Shown here: positions 43,521 to 55,182 of the stretch, piece after piece | Layout of the letters: every line of letters begins with the position of its first letter | Position numbering within the stretch: position 1 is the first letter of the stretch | DNA from: Pyrus communis | Lineage: Eukaryota > Streptophyta > Magnoliopsida > Rosales > Rosaceae | DNA length: 64,000 nucleotides | Assembly (NCBI RefSeq): GCF_963583255.1 | Contig: NC_084813.1 | Location: 1,303,001-1,367,000, forward strand | Direction: 5' to 3' | Notes under the pieces: model-generated | Seen by the model: only the letters and a program-made list of their open reading frames with translations | What the model was told of the DNA's origin: nothing | Database searches by the model: none | Made by a program: the position numbers and the translations under genes

Positions 43521-45048
43521 TTAAGCTTGCACAGAACTCTCAGTGCTTATCTCGGCAGTTTCCTTCCTCAAAGTTTGTAGCCTTTCCTGGAGTTTTTTAC
43601 TCTGTTCAAAGTTTGCCTTCCTCTTCACAGCTTTCTGTTGCAGTAGTTCCAAACTATTACCCCAAAATAATTAACAAGATTCTACAATAATTATGATTAT
43701 TTTTAACTTTTGAAATAAAGACTTGGATAACTTAGACTTACTTCCTGTCGGAAACAACGGTCGAGCTGTATTTTGAGATCTGTACATTCACCGAAGAATT
43801 TTGCAATAGGATGATCTACATGACACTTCTGAAACTCCTCGATGATCTGCACCCCAAAGATACAGAAATAAAATCATACAGAGATATATATATATATATA
43901 TATATACACGTATATATGAACTTGCTGCTTAATTTCACAACTGAAACTTCCAACACCAGAAACCATCTAAAAACATCAAAACAACAAAAGAAGGGGTGTG
44001 GCTACAATACTCCGGAGTATTGAACACTCCGCCACTTAGAGGCCTTCAATCCAATCTAACGCGATCCAAGTTTCTTTGACCGCCCTTGGACTAGAACTAA
44101 GGGTTCTAAGTGGCGGATTATTCAATGCTCTGGACTATTGTAGATTTTTCGCAAAACAAGTCTTAAGAGTATTCTTCATGGCAGAGCAACATGCCAAGAT
44201 GACAACTTTTATGACTTCTCTTCTGCAGATTTACAAGAGCGGTTGTTTGATCAAAATCATCTTCCTTCAACCTCGTATAAGTTAGAACTTCAAACTGTAT
44301 CCAGCTATTACCGCAAAAATCCTAATACATAACTCGTCTATTTGGTTGCGTATGTCTAGCTTTATATGAGTTTGTATGATGAATGATTTCGGTCACACGA
44401 CTCGCGTCTATAAGTTCACTTTTCCCTTTCAAAACTACACATTAGATGGGTTAAACAGTTATACTCTGGCAAGCCTCCAATGAGTTCGACTAGCATTTGA
44501 GCCGAACACTATGTTTATCGACTTTCCGGCTTTTTTTTTTCCATCGACACTATTGGCACAGACGCAACTAGTACATGGTTCCTTTCCCATTAAGTCCAAT
44601 ATAGGCTCGCTTGGAAATTCTTTTCAAATGACTAAAAGCGTTTTGAATGAAATTGTTTTTGGGTTCTAAACTTGTAGTGCTTCTTGTAAGAAGCACCAAG
44701 TGCACTTTCATCAAAAGCGATTTCAGTCATTTAAAAGCACTTCCAAGAGCTCATAATCTATGAGACTTTGAAACAGTACACACAAATAGAGATGATCCAT
44801 TTCCGAAATCAATATCCTAGCTGAAGATGTCAATGTATCGATTCGCATTCGATTAATTTAATAAATATCAGTTACCATTTGACAAACAAAAAAAGAATTA
44901 TTCCAAACTCGAAGTTCCATTGAAGCGATGTGCAATTTTTTATCATATATATAAGAAATACAAGAATAAAAGAAGAAGAAAGCAAAGGGGAAGGAGAACT
45001 CACTTGAGCACACATGGGGTGCTTGTGTAACGTTAATAGAGGATGCAT
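43521..45048 (-). CDS. CMC2: COX assembly mitochondrial protein CMC2
   Basis: Small twin-CX9C protein of the mitochondrial intermembrane space needed for cytochrome c oxidase assembly, imported through the Mia40 disulfide relay. Exons 45048-45004, 43846-43742 and 43634-43521 give 87 residues: MHPLLTLHKHPMCAQ, then the first helix IIEEFQKCHVDHPIAKFF, then GECTDLKIQLDRCFRQE, then KAVKRKANFEQSKKLQERLQ and a short tail. Both motifs are intact: C-9-C (CAQIIEEFQKC) and C-9-C (CTDLKIQLDRC). Length is normal for plants. The leader (45.05-45.3 kb) has a CTG/TTG repeat and an upstream open frame beginning at 45296 (MKPASSLLLLSRLFEG) that could restrain translation. Intron 1 (about 1.16 kb) holds two MITEs. 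The promoter and first exon recur, broken, at 48.2-48.65 kb. Confidence 0.95.
43993..44152. mobile_element. MITE in CMC2 intron 1
   Basis: About 45-base imperfect terminal inverted repeats, both ending in the perfectly shared inner word CCGCCACTTAGA, with outer text GTGGCTACAATACTCCGGAG on the left. Length about 160 bp. Target duplication not certain. Confidence 0.75.
44610..44749. mobile_element. MITE in CMC2 intron 1 (family M2)
   Basis: Left end TTGGAAATTCTTTTCAAATG; right end in reverse complement TTGGAAGTGCTTTTAAATGA. Both continue with (C)TGAAA/CTAAAAGCG. A nested hairpin 'gtgcttcttgtaagaagcac' lies near the centre. Related to the GS1 intron element at 12125-12302. Confidence 0.75.
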
Positions 45049-45299
45049 CTTTGACTCCCGATTGAATCAAAGTCCACAGCGGCCGGTGGAAACTAAAATT
45101 TTCCGATATCGACACGAAATTTGGGGAATTGAGGAAATGGGTTTTGAATCTGGAAGACGATTGCCATAAGAGAAGGAAAACCCAAAACTGAGAAGCAGAG
45201 ATAGCTGCTGTTGCTGCTGTTGCTGCTGCGTGTCTCAGGTCCTGCTCCTCCTTCGAAGAGACGAGAGAGAAGAAGAAGGCTGCTTGCTGGTTTCATGGG

Positions 45300-46030
45300 C
45301 CTTGAAAGCTATTTGGGTCCAATTGTGAGTTGGGTTGGGTTGTATTTCGTGGTAGAGTTGCTCGGCCTAGTTTAATATGTGGTTACAAGGAACTGTTTTC
45401 TAACGCTTAAATGCGTCACAATTACGTGATTTCTACTCTAATAGAATAGATGTAAATTTGGTAGTTTATTTAATTTTTCTGTTTAATTAATGCGGCTCAC
45501 CTCCAAAAATATGTGAAAGGATGTAAATTCAGATTTTTATTTGCATTTTCTAGTTAAGATGGGATGCCTTGGCTTGCAAGATAAATAAAGATAACTGGAT
45601 TTCAAAGAAATCTGGCAAACTCTTTGTTTATCAAGGATAGTCAGCAACGAAAATTACATGTTCATGAGATTAAAAAAACGTCATTTATATTTCCACAATA
45701 TATAAATTACGTAGAAAATATATTTTAGGCATCAAAACAGACACACTCGTAGGTCGTTAGTTTTATCAAACCTAAGATGCAGAGATGAGATACGGCATCC
45801 ATTCCAAGTTGTCGAAGTTCGAATTTGATTCTTAGGTTTGTCTTTCCAGATACAAGAACATCAAGGTCAAGTACTCTGTTATATTATGAATTCAAAGTAT
45901 TGTTTTTAGTATATGTAATATTTGCAGTGTTTGTGTGTCGTTTTTTGAGAAAATTAAAAAAGTAAAGAGAAAGTGATCAAGCATTTTACAAATATAACAT
46001 TTCATGCCAAAGCGCGCTGGATATTATGCT
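45300..46030. other. Intergenic, no gene recognised
   Basis: Upstream of CMC2. The part to about 45373 is duplicated at 48.65 kb. The remainder is AT-rich with a phrase 'gttcgaatttgattctt' near 45818 that is box B-like but isolated. Confidence 0.5.
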
Positions 46031-46038
46031 TGCACTAG

Positions 46039-46167
46039 TTATGCACAGCAGGACAACGCAAATAGGCTATTACCATTTGGGACACGACGGTCGTAGGGGC
46101 AGTCGCAGCCCCAATGACCAACCTTGAGGCAAACTCGACAATTCATGCTAAGACTCGTGGTTTCGTC
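46039..46167 (-). other. Possible exon with a CCHC zinc knuckle
   Basis: After an acceptor-like 'cttttgttag', an open frame reads DETTSLSMNCRVCLKVGHWG then CDCPYDRRVPNGNSLFALSC and stops. Spacing C-2-C-4-H-4-C fits a zinc knuckle, followed by CPY as in eIF3g and similar RNA-binding proteins. No joining exon was found, and the frame does not fit the exon-like segment at 47.53-47.60 kb. It may be a gene relic. Confidence 0.35.
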
Positions 46168-46219
46168 CTAACAAAAGAAATTAATTACGCATAACTATAA
46201 CTAAAATAAAAGAGAAATA

Positions 46220-46925
46220 TTATTGAAAAGGAAAAGATTGAAAACACCTTGTCTAAAACTCTACAAATCGCAAAAGCTCTGGGGAGTTCTCTCTTGAAGT
46301 TGCGTACAAAAAATCCCTAAGGCCGGCTGGGGCTGTTTATTCTAAAACAATAAACTCTTCCTGGAAAAGGTCTTGTAAAAAAACTAGGAAACTAAATAAA
46401 TTAAGATAACTTAAGAAACAAAACTCCTAATCAAACACGAAAAATCTGCCAGATTAAAGACAGTACACATTTCAAGGCCAATTCCACCAAATCAGGTCCA
46501 AAAAGACTTGTTTTAAAGTTCAGGTCGTCCTCTAAAACATTGTAGATGAACCCAACTCCGGAAAATGCCAATTTCATGCTTAATTGTGACTTTTGGGCAT
46601 GAAGATGATGTATTCTGGATTCGGGCCCTTCTACAAAATTGAAGAGGACGTCCTAATCTTTAAAACAAGGCCTTTTGAACCTGATTTGGAGCTGGAATGG
46701 TCTAGAAAGTGAGGAATTAGTGACTGGGCAGATTGCAAGTTAGATTAGGGTTGTGATTTTAAGTTTTTCTTTTGTTATTTAGTTTCCTAGTTTTTAAAAG
46801 ATCTTATTTAGGTGGTTTAAGAATAAAAGGTTGTCGTTAAGCTTCAACCGAGCATTAGGGTTATATACGCGACATCGAAAGAGAAATTGGCATAGGCTTT
46901 TGCGATTTGTTTTTCTTTTCAATTA
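46220..46925. mobile_element. Long-arm foldback element
   Basis: An imperfect inverted repeat with arms of about 320 bases. Outer pair: CAAATCGCAAAAGC at 46264-46277 and its reverse complement at 46896-46909. Inner landmarks: 'aaactaggaaactaaataa' against 'ttatttagtttcctagttt', and 'aaatcaggtccaaaaag' against 'ccttttgaacctgattt'. The short centre is near 46587. No coding capacity. Arms this long resemble foldback or Mutator-like non-autonomous elements; a target duplication was not found. Confidence 0.8.
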
Positions 46926-47040
46926 AAAAAGACCAAAATACTTAAGAACACACAAGAAAAGAATTAGAAAAAAAAAAAAATTGCAATTTTTTTTCAACTT
47001 ATTTGACTATACTTTGTCTAATCCATGTTAACATTGTGTA

Positions 47041-48170
47041 ATTTTTTTTTTTTTTCAGGAACTCTAAATATCCAGCAAGGTGCGTACATTGGACTGAATC
47101 ATACATTCAGGAGCATTCGTTCATTTACCTTATTTATCAGCATACATCACAGCATTGCATTCAACATCAACAGAAAGCGCAGAGGAAATAATGGAGTGCA
47201 GAAACGAAAGGGCATAAGTTCAGGGATACGCATAGTGGGGTTGCTGAGACGTCCTCAGCACTGCTTGGAAACCCCTTTCACTCACTCTCACATTTTATTA
47301 AGATATTAAATTGCACACAGGTTTGAGGGAAGTCCAAGCAGACAGAGGGGATCACATTCATCTATGATACATGCAAGACAACATACAGGAAGCAAACTCA
47401 ACCAATGGATGCATGAATACATGGTTGCAATATCCAGAAATTATTCACAGATCCATAGAAACATGCACGGAGATACAGGACTCACAGATCAAGTAATTTC
47501 AGGATCAAAACACCAAAGGGATGCGAAACTTACCCTTTCCCTTCTCCGATATGATATCTTCGAGAGTTCCACCATACTTTAGTTCGCCGGATCGAGGTTC
47601 TTACCACAGAACACAAATATGCAAAAGAGAGTCGGTTTTACCCTGACTCTAAGTCAAAGGCAGACATTGAGAAGAAATTGAGAGGAGGATGGATGCGTTT
47701 TACCTGGCATCGCAACGGTAAAGGAGATCTGCGGAGGAGATGCACGGAGATGTGTCATGCAGAACTCGGAGGTGGATAAAGCTGATGGAATCTGTAATTC
47801 GAGAGCTGAGAGAAGATTGAAGGATTTTGGATGCTCTGTGCATGCAGGACGTTTGATGAAGTTTGGCGAGGATTTGCAGAGAACTCGAGGCAGAAAATGA
47901 AGGTTCTGGATTTGGAGAGTTGTTTTCGAAGCCAGAAATGAGGAAATGAAGGCTGAGAGGGTTTGTGTCTCCGGAGCTAGGGTTTCTGAAATGACGTGCT
48001 AAGTCTGAACGAAGGTATTTATAGTCACCAACCACAGGCATCACGCGCCGTCTCTGCTCTGTTGCTTCCCATGTCCTCCACATTCCCAGTCCGGCCCCAG
48101 TTCAGGTGCAATTGTTTCCTTTTCTCTCATTTTTCTGTTCGTTTATTTTTAGTTATTTATTTTTTCGTTA
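47041..48170 (-). other. Unexplained TATA-to-poly(A) unit
   Basis: Read on the minus strand, a promoter-like 'gactataaatacc' (about 48025) is followed by a C/T-rich leader, a donor at 47700 (gccag|gtaaaac), and an exon-like piece at 47597-47533 (…PRSGELKYGGTLEDIISEKG…, then a donor). A possible signal aataaaa lies near 47305, and an A tract of about 14 (47042-47055, T on +) closes the unit. An N-terminal frame (MHRASKILQSSLSSRITDSI) looks organelle-targeted, but its phase does not join the second piece. It could be a young gene fragment, a retroposed transcript, or an LTR-like element inserted into the CMC2-derived duplicate. Confidence 0.35.
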
Positions 48171-48658
48171 ATTTAATAGATATCAGTTACCATTTGATGT
48201 GCAATTTTTTATCATATATATATATATATATATATATAAAATAAAAAAAATAAAAAAAAAATAAAAAAAAGAAGCAGCAAGCAAAAGGGGAAGGAGAACT
48301 CACTTGAGCACACATGAGGTGCTTTGTAACGTTAATGGAGGATGCATCTTTGACACCCAATTGAATCAAAACCCACAGCAACCGTTGGAAACTAAAACTT
48401 TTTGATATCGACACAAAATTTGGTGAAATTGAGGAAATGGGTTTTGAATCTGGAAGACGATTGGAAAAACCCAAAATTTGAGAAGCAGAGATAGGGATAG
48501 ATGCTGTTGCTGCTGCTGCTGCATGTCTCAGGTCCTACTCCGCAGAAACTACAGAGAAAAAGAAAGCAGCTTGGTTGTTGATGGGCCGTAAAAGCCATTT
48601 GGGTAATTGTGAGTTGGGTTGGGTTGTACTTTCGTGGTAGAGTTGCTCGGCCTAGTTA
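48171..48658 (-). pseudogene. Broken duplicate of CMC2 promoter and exon 1
   Basis: Homologous to 44855-45373, covering the leader with its CTG repeat, the first coding exon and the start of intron 1. The start codon is kept (48347) and the donor is kept (48304), but one base is missing within the exon, so it is 44 instead of 45 bases. The frame shifts after MHPPLTLQ and the first CX9C cysteine is lost. No copies of exons 2 and 3 lie nearby. It may still carry promoter activity. Confidence 0.88.
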
Positions 48659-51306
48659 CGAGGTATTAAAGTACAAACATGCATACCATATGCACATGTT
48701 ATGCACACCATGTGCAAACCACAGAAAAAAATTGGTCGAATATCTGAATATGACACTTAAAACAAAAATTGGAACATACCCACCACCATGTCCATAAATC
48801 ATTGATATAGAAACTTGGAAATAAACACCTTACCTTAGTACCCTCGAAAACTGAGCAAAAATGTGCCTGCCGAACCTTTAATCGTTGAAAGGGATAGAAT
48901 TTCGGTCACCAAAAGAATTTCTTGTGTTTGGTAATGAAAGAACTTCTTATGCTAACACAGAAACAAGAAAGGGAAAAATGACAAGAAAAAGGCAAACCTT
49001 GGAACAATGTGTTATGGGCCTAGGGATTATCTTAATCACCTCACTTTTATGTCTCGTCACCTTTATTGTCAACTTGGGTTCCCTCCAAAACGGAAAAACC
49101 ATGTACAATGAGAGGGAAACCTGCAAAAGTTCATCAATAATAATATATTATAAAGGTAAATGAGTTTTAATTGAGATTTTGTTTGAGTACTTAGTGATAT
49201 GTAACCTTGTATATGAGGTAAAGGAGGGGAAGACTTGGTCACATGTTGACTTCTACTTTCCTTTAACCAACCACAGCAGTATAAACACACACACAAAAGA
49301 TAAGTTGGCCCAAAGAAAAGAGAATCAAAACTGATTAATTATACAAATAATCGTGGCCCAACTCGATTTAATATTAAGGTTTGCGTACAGTGGACTGTTT
49401 TTTATTTCTCACCGACTTCCACTTTCATTTACCAAACCATATATGATAGGATTAGGACCTAATATGGATCTATGTGTTTGAAGCTGTCAGATCGAGAGGT
49501 TCGGATCATTCAGTTTCAATTATACAATTTGTATTAGCTCATCCTACTCATTTTATAAAAAGCCAAAAACTTGAACAAACCAGATCTTTTTCTCCCTTTT
49601 GTGAAAAATCCATATCTCTCAATCCGTGAACTCCAAACACAAAAATCTGGAGCGGATGTCATTCCTATATGATATATACCAAGAAGTCCACCGAAGAGCT
49701 AAGAGCAAGCTGTCATTATTTGCTTTCGTTTATAATTTAAAACTTTGAAATTGAAACAAACGCGTGGGAAAATGAATAGGAAGAGCCCGAGAGGGGACCA
49801 TTAAATATAAAACCATGACAAAACATCTTTGTTAGTAGGCGGCCACCATACTGTGTAGTCTACAGTGTTGGTAAGGTTGTTAGTCAGCCATTATTCTCTT
49901 TATTATTTATTGTAATTTGAATTGTAAGTTTGAATTTTGGATGTAATCTTTATATTTATGATTAGGACTCTTGATCCCTAGTTGTATATAAACGTTGTAA
50001 TTATACAATTAATGAGAATAAAATAATTTACAGGGAGCATCTTTGCTCACCATGATAAAATGTGGTATATATTCACCATACACCTAATCATCTGTTCGTG
50101 TCATTTTACTTAATCTTGGTTAATTTTTTTAGACTGAAAAAATTAACATTTAAGTATATGGTGGGCATACACCTATAGTGCTAAGCAAAAACGCACCCAA
50201 CTTTACATTGTATTGAGCCTCTGATCTTTTTTTTTTTTTTTTTCCCCATGGCTTCCACAACTTCATCTCCTACCTTTTCAATCCCCCCATATCTCTACTC
50301 TAGCTTCTGTTAAGCTTTCTGAAACTAACTATATATATATATCTTCTTTGGAAAGATCAGGTTAAGTCATTTTTTTTTTTTAAATTTTACTATTGTTAGA
50401 GGAGGAGTTTGAAACTATGAAATAATTTAGAAAAAAAAAAGAATGTTACGAACTCGGGATGCATATGATTAAAAACTCAATACCTATCCACTAGGTTAAG
50501 CCTTTTAGAATAAGGATGTGGCGTTTTCACGCACAAAGACAGACAGAAACACCACGTTACAAATCAAATGACTTAATTAGTACTTTCGATTTGAGTACTT
50601 CTGTAAAATGGCAAGAGAAAAGAAAGGGGGAAATGAAAAAGGATAACGCTCTTCACACTCCATTTTTAATCATCTGCAGTCTAATTAAATCAACAGCTTA
50701 TATATTTTTCCGCGCTCACCTGAGTAAGCGAGAGGCTAAAAAAGGGTTGTAAATCTCACTAGCCATGGAAAAAACTAGGGTTCCTCTTACGTTACATCAT
50801 GCAGAAAGCAAGGGTGGCCATCGTCGTATCCAGCTTAGGGTTAGGTCCTCGAGGATCGGCTGAAAGTGAAAGCAATCCATCCTAAAATAGCTAGCATGCA
50901 TACAACTATACAAGTTGCCCTTTACTCTTTCTGCCAGCTATTTGTTGTCTTCTCCTAAATGATCAAACTAGCTTTGCTTGTTTGCAATGCCATTCAATAT
51001 AAACTTTGAATCTTTTGGTGATCGAGATGGTACACCTTTTTCCTCGGAAGCCCACTCCGGTCATCCAATGTTGAACATGAGGTTGAAATTATTGAAACTC
51101 GCTTTGGATGTTTCCTATCAAATATTTGAAAAACTGTGCGTTACATTCCCCCACTTTGAGCCACCTTTGCAACTTTCCTATAAACCTTTTTTTTTCTTTT
51201 TCTATTCTGTTTGTCTTAAAAGGAGAGGTATGGATCAAAAGTTCACAAAATAACAATATTATATATGTAGGATCAGTATTCATTGAACGAGTGATCAAGT
51301 TTAGGC
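48659..51306. other. Intergenic, no gene recognised
   Basis: An open frame at 48885-49163 (+) has one hydrophobic stretch (GLGIILITSLLCLVTFIV) but no start context, splice sites or family motif. A TG-starting 163-bp piece at 49866-50028 with TATATAAA and aataaaa is bracketed by 'tacag' on both sides and may be a truncated LTR or processed insert. A T run lies at 50228-50243. Nothing else is supported. Confidence 0.45.
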
Positions 51307-51643
51307 TTTTTGCCAAAATGATCTTCGAAATTAGCATAACTCTTCATTTTGGTCCCTGAGATTTAAAATTGATGGAACTCATTTTGGTATTGCCGTGAAA
51401 AATATTCGTTAAATAAGGATCAAAATGATAAAAATACCCTCAATTTTTGTTAAATCATTTTGGTCCATTATTTATTATATTGAGGTACTTTTGTTATTTT
51501 TGTCTTTATTTAATAAAGATTTTCCACAAAATGACAAAAATAATTGACTGTGGATAAATTCTGATACCACTTCTATTGATTTCAAATCTCAATGACCATA
51601 GTGAGGTATTATGCTAATTTCACGAACTATTTTAGCTAAAATG
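51307..51643. mobile_element. Foldback MITE, arms about 155 bp
   Basis: The left arm (TTTTTGCCAAAATG…, GAAATTAGCATAA, GAGATTTAAAATTGAT, AAAATACCCTCA) pairs in order with the reverse complement of the right arm (GTGAAATTAGCATAA, GAGATTTGAAATCAAT, AAAAGTACCTCA). Arms of this length with a minimal centre fit a Mutator-like non-autonomous element. Target duplication unresolved. Confidence 0.75.
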
Positions 51644-52674
51644 TCTTAAGTTATTCATTGCACACATCCATACGCAAAACATTAGGGATAATCTGTTCAT
51701 ACCTCAAAATTTGCTCACCATACGTACCCTCCTAACCATTTTTATAAATCTTAAAACTGAATTTCATCTTAATTATGAATAAAAATTTGAAAAGAATAAA
51801 GAATAAAATACATCTTAATTATGAATAAAAAAATGGAAAAGAATAAAGAATAAAATAGACAAAAAAAAAAGAAGGAAAAAAAAAAAAAAGCCAATGCTCT
51901 AGGGGTTGCTGTCTACACTTGGTTGGATGAGCTATCATGTTTGACTGATGGGGTCTAAATTAATTTGACGAGAAAATAGCGAATAAGATGCTATATTAAT
52001 TAATTTGTGATGAGTTCGATACATAGTTATGATTGTTTTTATTGTTGTATTTGATTTTGTTGTGAGGGTGCGAAATTACTACTAAAAACCAAAGTAAAAG
52101 GATGAAAAAGCAAAAGAAAACGCTAGATTTGTACACGTTTGATTGATTTGTTAAATTGGACATTTTTATAACTCTAAAGTACGATACACGTACATACATA
52201 TTTTTTAGAGTTAATGCACGTTACTTTGATACACTTTTTTAATAAAGCAAATACATTAAAGAAGAAATAAGAATAAATAAATAAAATTTAAAAATATGGC
52301 CAAATTTTTCCCTTTTTTTTTTTTTTTTAAACAAAATTGTCAAATAAGATACATACGTAATTTTTACGTCTTATATCCGTTACATATTTTTTTAACTATG
52401 ATTGGGACAAAAAGATTAGATTGCTTTATGTCGATGTTATCATGAACTTAGTTTCCAAATTCACGATCATAACTCACCAAATTCACGAGAGAGCATAGGT
52501 CATGCCTCTCATGGTCATTTTCTCTAGATTTAGCTAGGGTTTAACTAGGTCTGCTTTTGGGTGAAACGTCACGTTTCTTAATCCAATGCTTCATTATATT
52601 CGAGATGATGTATGCATTTTTTAGATCGGATTAAGCATAGGATGACAAGTGGTCAAAACTTTTGACAGTTAATT
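51644..52674. other. AT-rich intergenic DNA
   Basis: Contains a short direct repeat 'aattatgaataaaaa…gaataaagaataaaata' (about 51768-51860), poly(A) near 51865-51890 and poly(T) near 52312-52328. No gene recognised. Confidence 0.5.
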
Positions 52675-53032
52675 AAATGAGTTCGTGGACTAATTTTTTA
52701 GACAAAATTTGTAAACATATGATGTGTCATCAATAAAAAATAAACATTTTAATTATATTTAAATAATAATCTAATCATTAAAGACTACCTCGTATGATTT
52801 ATAAAATTTAATTTCTAATAGTTGGTATTTTTAGTAGGGAAGTGTTATTGACACTTCAAAAATCTTATTCTACACTCCAAACTTTCTATATGTGGAAAGA
52901 AAATATACTGGCACTCCAAAAATCTCATTCTACACTCCAAACATTCTATATTTGGAAAGAAAATATACACCTATAAGAAGTGTATAATGAAATTTTTGAG
53001 GTACCAATAACACTTCCCTTTTAGTATTACCC
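52675..53032. mobile_element. MITE, family M1, split by a hAT MITE
   Basis: The interior 'aacatatgatgtgtcatc' and the right end 'agtattaccc' match family M1 (8.26, 55.2, 59.5 kb). The right end is separated from the body by the 182-bp element at 52837-53018; removing that insert rejoins the M1 end. The left end is eroded. Confidence 0.65.
52837..53018. mobile_element. hAT MITE with 8-bp target duplication
   Basis: Terminal inverted repeats GGGAAGTGTTATTG and CAATAACACTTCCC, extending about 45 bases imperfectly. An 8-bp duplication TTTTAGTA lies on both sides. Inside, a roughly 62-base segment around 'ctacactccaaac…ggaaagaaaatatac' is present twice in tandem. It is inserted in an older M1 MITE. 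Confidence 0.88.
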
Positions 53033-53517
53033 TAATTAAATTGGTCTCATTCATTCATGGCTATGCATGCAACTTTATCTATGATTTGATATACATACGT
53101 AAAGGGCTAGTTGTGGCTGACCTTTCGCCACGTGTACATATATCATCAATTTTTTGTCAATACATGCACAAAATCGTGATTTTGAAATGATGGAACATTT
53201 TTACAAGTCCCACGTGACAAGGTAAAAAGGGTAAGAAGAAGAAAGACCTTATAAGATATTTTTTTCAATAAAATCTTAAATCAATTATGTTTAAAAATAA
53301 CATTACACTATAATCAAAGAGCCAAAAGAAAAGAAAAAAAAGTCGTTGGTTAAGTTAGCAAGGATCCTCTTCGTTAGATCAAAGTCTAGATTCGAATTTC
53401 GTTGTCGAAAATTTCATTTGGTGAACGATGAGTAAAAAACTCATACAATGCTAAGACCATCTCTATACATTCTCATGAAAACTTGTGATATGACCTAACC
53501 TGAGTTCGAATTCTTTT

Positions 53518-53708
53518 CTGATCCTCTTTGTGAGGATTATGGGGATCCATGAATCGTGTCCATTTATCGTACATCGTGTGGTCAGAAATTATTTTTAATT
53601 TTTTTATTTAAAATTAAATACAAACAGAAGCTAACAAAAACTGACCGCATGATTTACGATAAACAAATATGATTAATGAATTTTTGAGATCCTCACAAAG
53701 AAGATTGA
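53518..53708. mobile_element. MITE with 'CTTTGTGAGGAT' ends
   Basis: Left CTGATCCTCTTTGTGAGGAT and right in reverse complement TCAATCTTCTTTGTGAGGAT, continuing imperfectly through 'tttatcgtacatcgtg' / 'tttatcgtaaatcatgc'. About 190 bp. Just upstream (53342-53400) is a SINE-like 'gttggttaagttagc … gattcgaattt' arrangement, too weak to call alone. Confidence 0.7.
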
Positions 53709-55182
53709 GAGAGAACCCTGTTGGCCTTGACCTAAGATGAGGTAGCCTCCCTCCTCCTCCTTTAGCTTTTAAACAAACAAACAAAAGAAAAGAAAAGGAA
53801 ATGTCAATGGTTGTCGGGAATATTTGTGGAAGGAGGAGTATTGAGTCGGCAGAAGAGTCCCAAGTAGGTGTCTCCACTTCACTGCACGCTTCCAACTTCG
53901 GTAGAGCCCACATTTTCCTCCTTAAATCTTAGGCACGGTGCTTTGCCGGGTTTAATCCCATGGCTTGTGTTTTTTTTTTGGATGTTTACACAAACACAAA
54001 CCGAAAGATATAAAGAAAAGATGTTCACAGGCTCACACTGGTAACACCTGATATCTTGTCAACAAAGAATCGATATACAGAAAAAGCTTTACACGTAGAT
54101 AGATTTGTTTTTTCACTTCTTTCTTTTAGACCTATGTGGTAATGCAATGCCATTCACCATTTTTCTAATTAAGGTTCATGATGTATAGTGTTTAAAATAT
54201 CGACCGTAATAAAAAAATTTCAAACATTGATGATGTTTGAGTGGCATGAATGGAATGGAGCATCTTCTTCTTTTTCCTTCTTTTTAATGATCAAATACAA
54301 ACAAGGGGTGGATTGGCTAGGTCAATTCTTTTTAACTCACTTGTAATCTTGAGTTTAACCCCCTCCTTTAGTATAAATTAAAGCAGTAATATCGTTTGTA
54401 TTACAAAAAATATCAACCAAACATAAAAAATGAAATGAAGCATGGTGGTTCGGTGGTATATATTTCTCTTTTACATATTTAGAAAGATTTTGAATTTAAA
54501 TTTATCTTTTACATATTTAAAAAGATTTTGAGTTCAAAATTTTCTTTTATAGATTTAAAAAGGTTTTGAGTTCGAATTTCTCTCACCCGAAATAATGAAA
54601 AAGAAGGCTATTACCATGTAGTGAGTGAGATTGGCAGAGTTTAGACACCCAAGGTTCGACCCTTCCTTTGTTGGATCAATTATTAGATTAAAAGGGTGAA
54701 TGTCCATGTTCAATGTAATTGATTAATTTTAGAAGGAAAAAACCAAACCAGATTCTTCAAAGTTTGAATTCATTTAATTAATCTTCATAACTTATGACAA
54801 CTCCATTATCATTATTGTCGATGGGGATGGGGGACACATTTCCATGCTTTCCTTTCAATATTATAGTACTGTTTCATTAAATTTGGACAGAATATTATTA
54901 GAGAGAGACTGTGAGCCGAGCAAAGTTATCATCAAACACTTGTTAGCTTAGGTGACGAACAAAAGCGGAGTAAAATAATTAGGATTAGGTTAGGTCCAGA
55001 GTTTAATCCCAACCGGAAAACAAAGCGAGATGATGATCATTTTACCAAAGTGAGAGAGGTTACCCACTCTTCTTTGATCCATCTTAGGGCCGAGTGGCAA
55101 CCTTGACTAGAGCGGAAGTGCGATGCGCCTGGATTATTATTTCACATCCCGTATATACATTGGTCTCACCATATATATATTT
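53709..55182. other. Intergenic with SINE 3' fragment
   Basis: No gene recognised. At about 54350-54400, 'ccccctcctttagtataaa' and 'taatatcgtttgta' match the 3' body of the SINE at 8.3-8.5 kb, so a decayed SINE is present. At 54450-54600 a roughly 48-base unit containing 'aaagattttgaattt' is repeated about three times. Confidence 0.55.

Noticed and set aside
45093..45296. Independent small gene MKPASSLLLLSRLF…
   Set aside because: It lies in the 5' leader of CMC2 on the same strand and is better read as an upstream open frame; the homologous frame at 48392-48598 diverges without conserving the peptide.
48885..49163. Small membrane protein (92 codons)
   Set aside because: One hydrophobic stretch only; no promoter, splice or homology evidence and the surrounding DNA is repeat-like.
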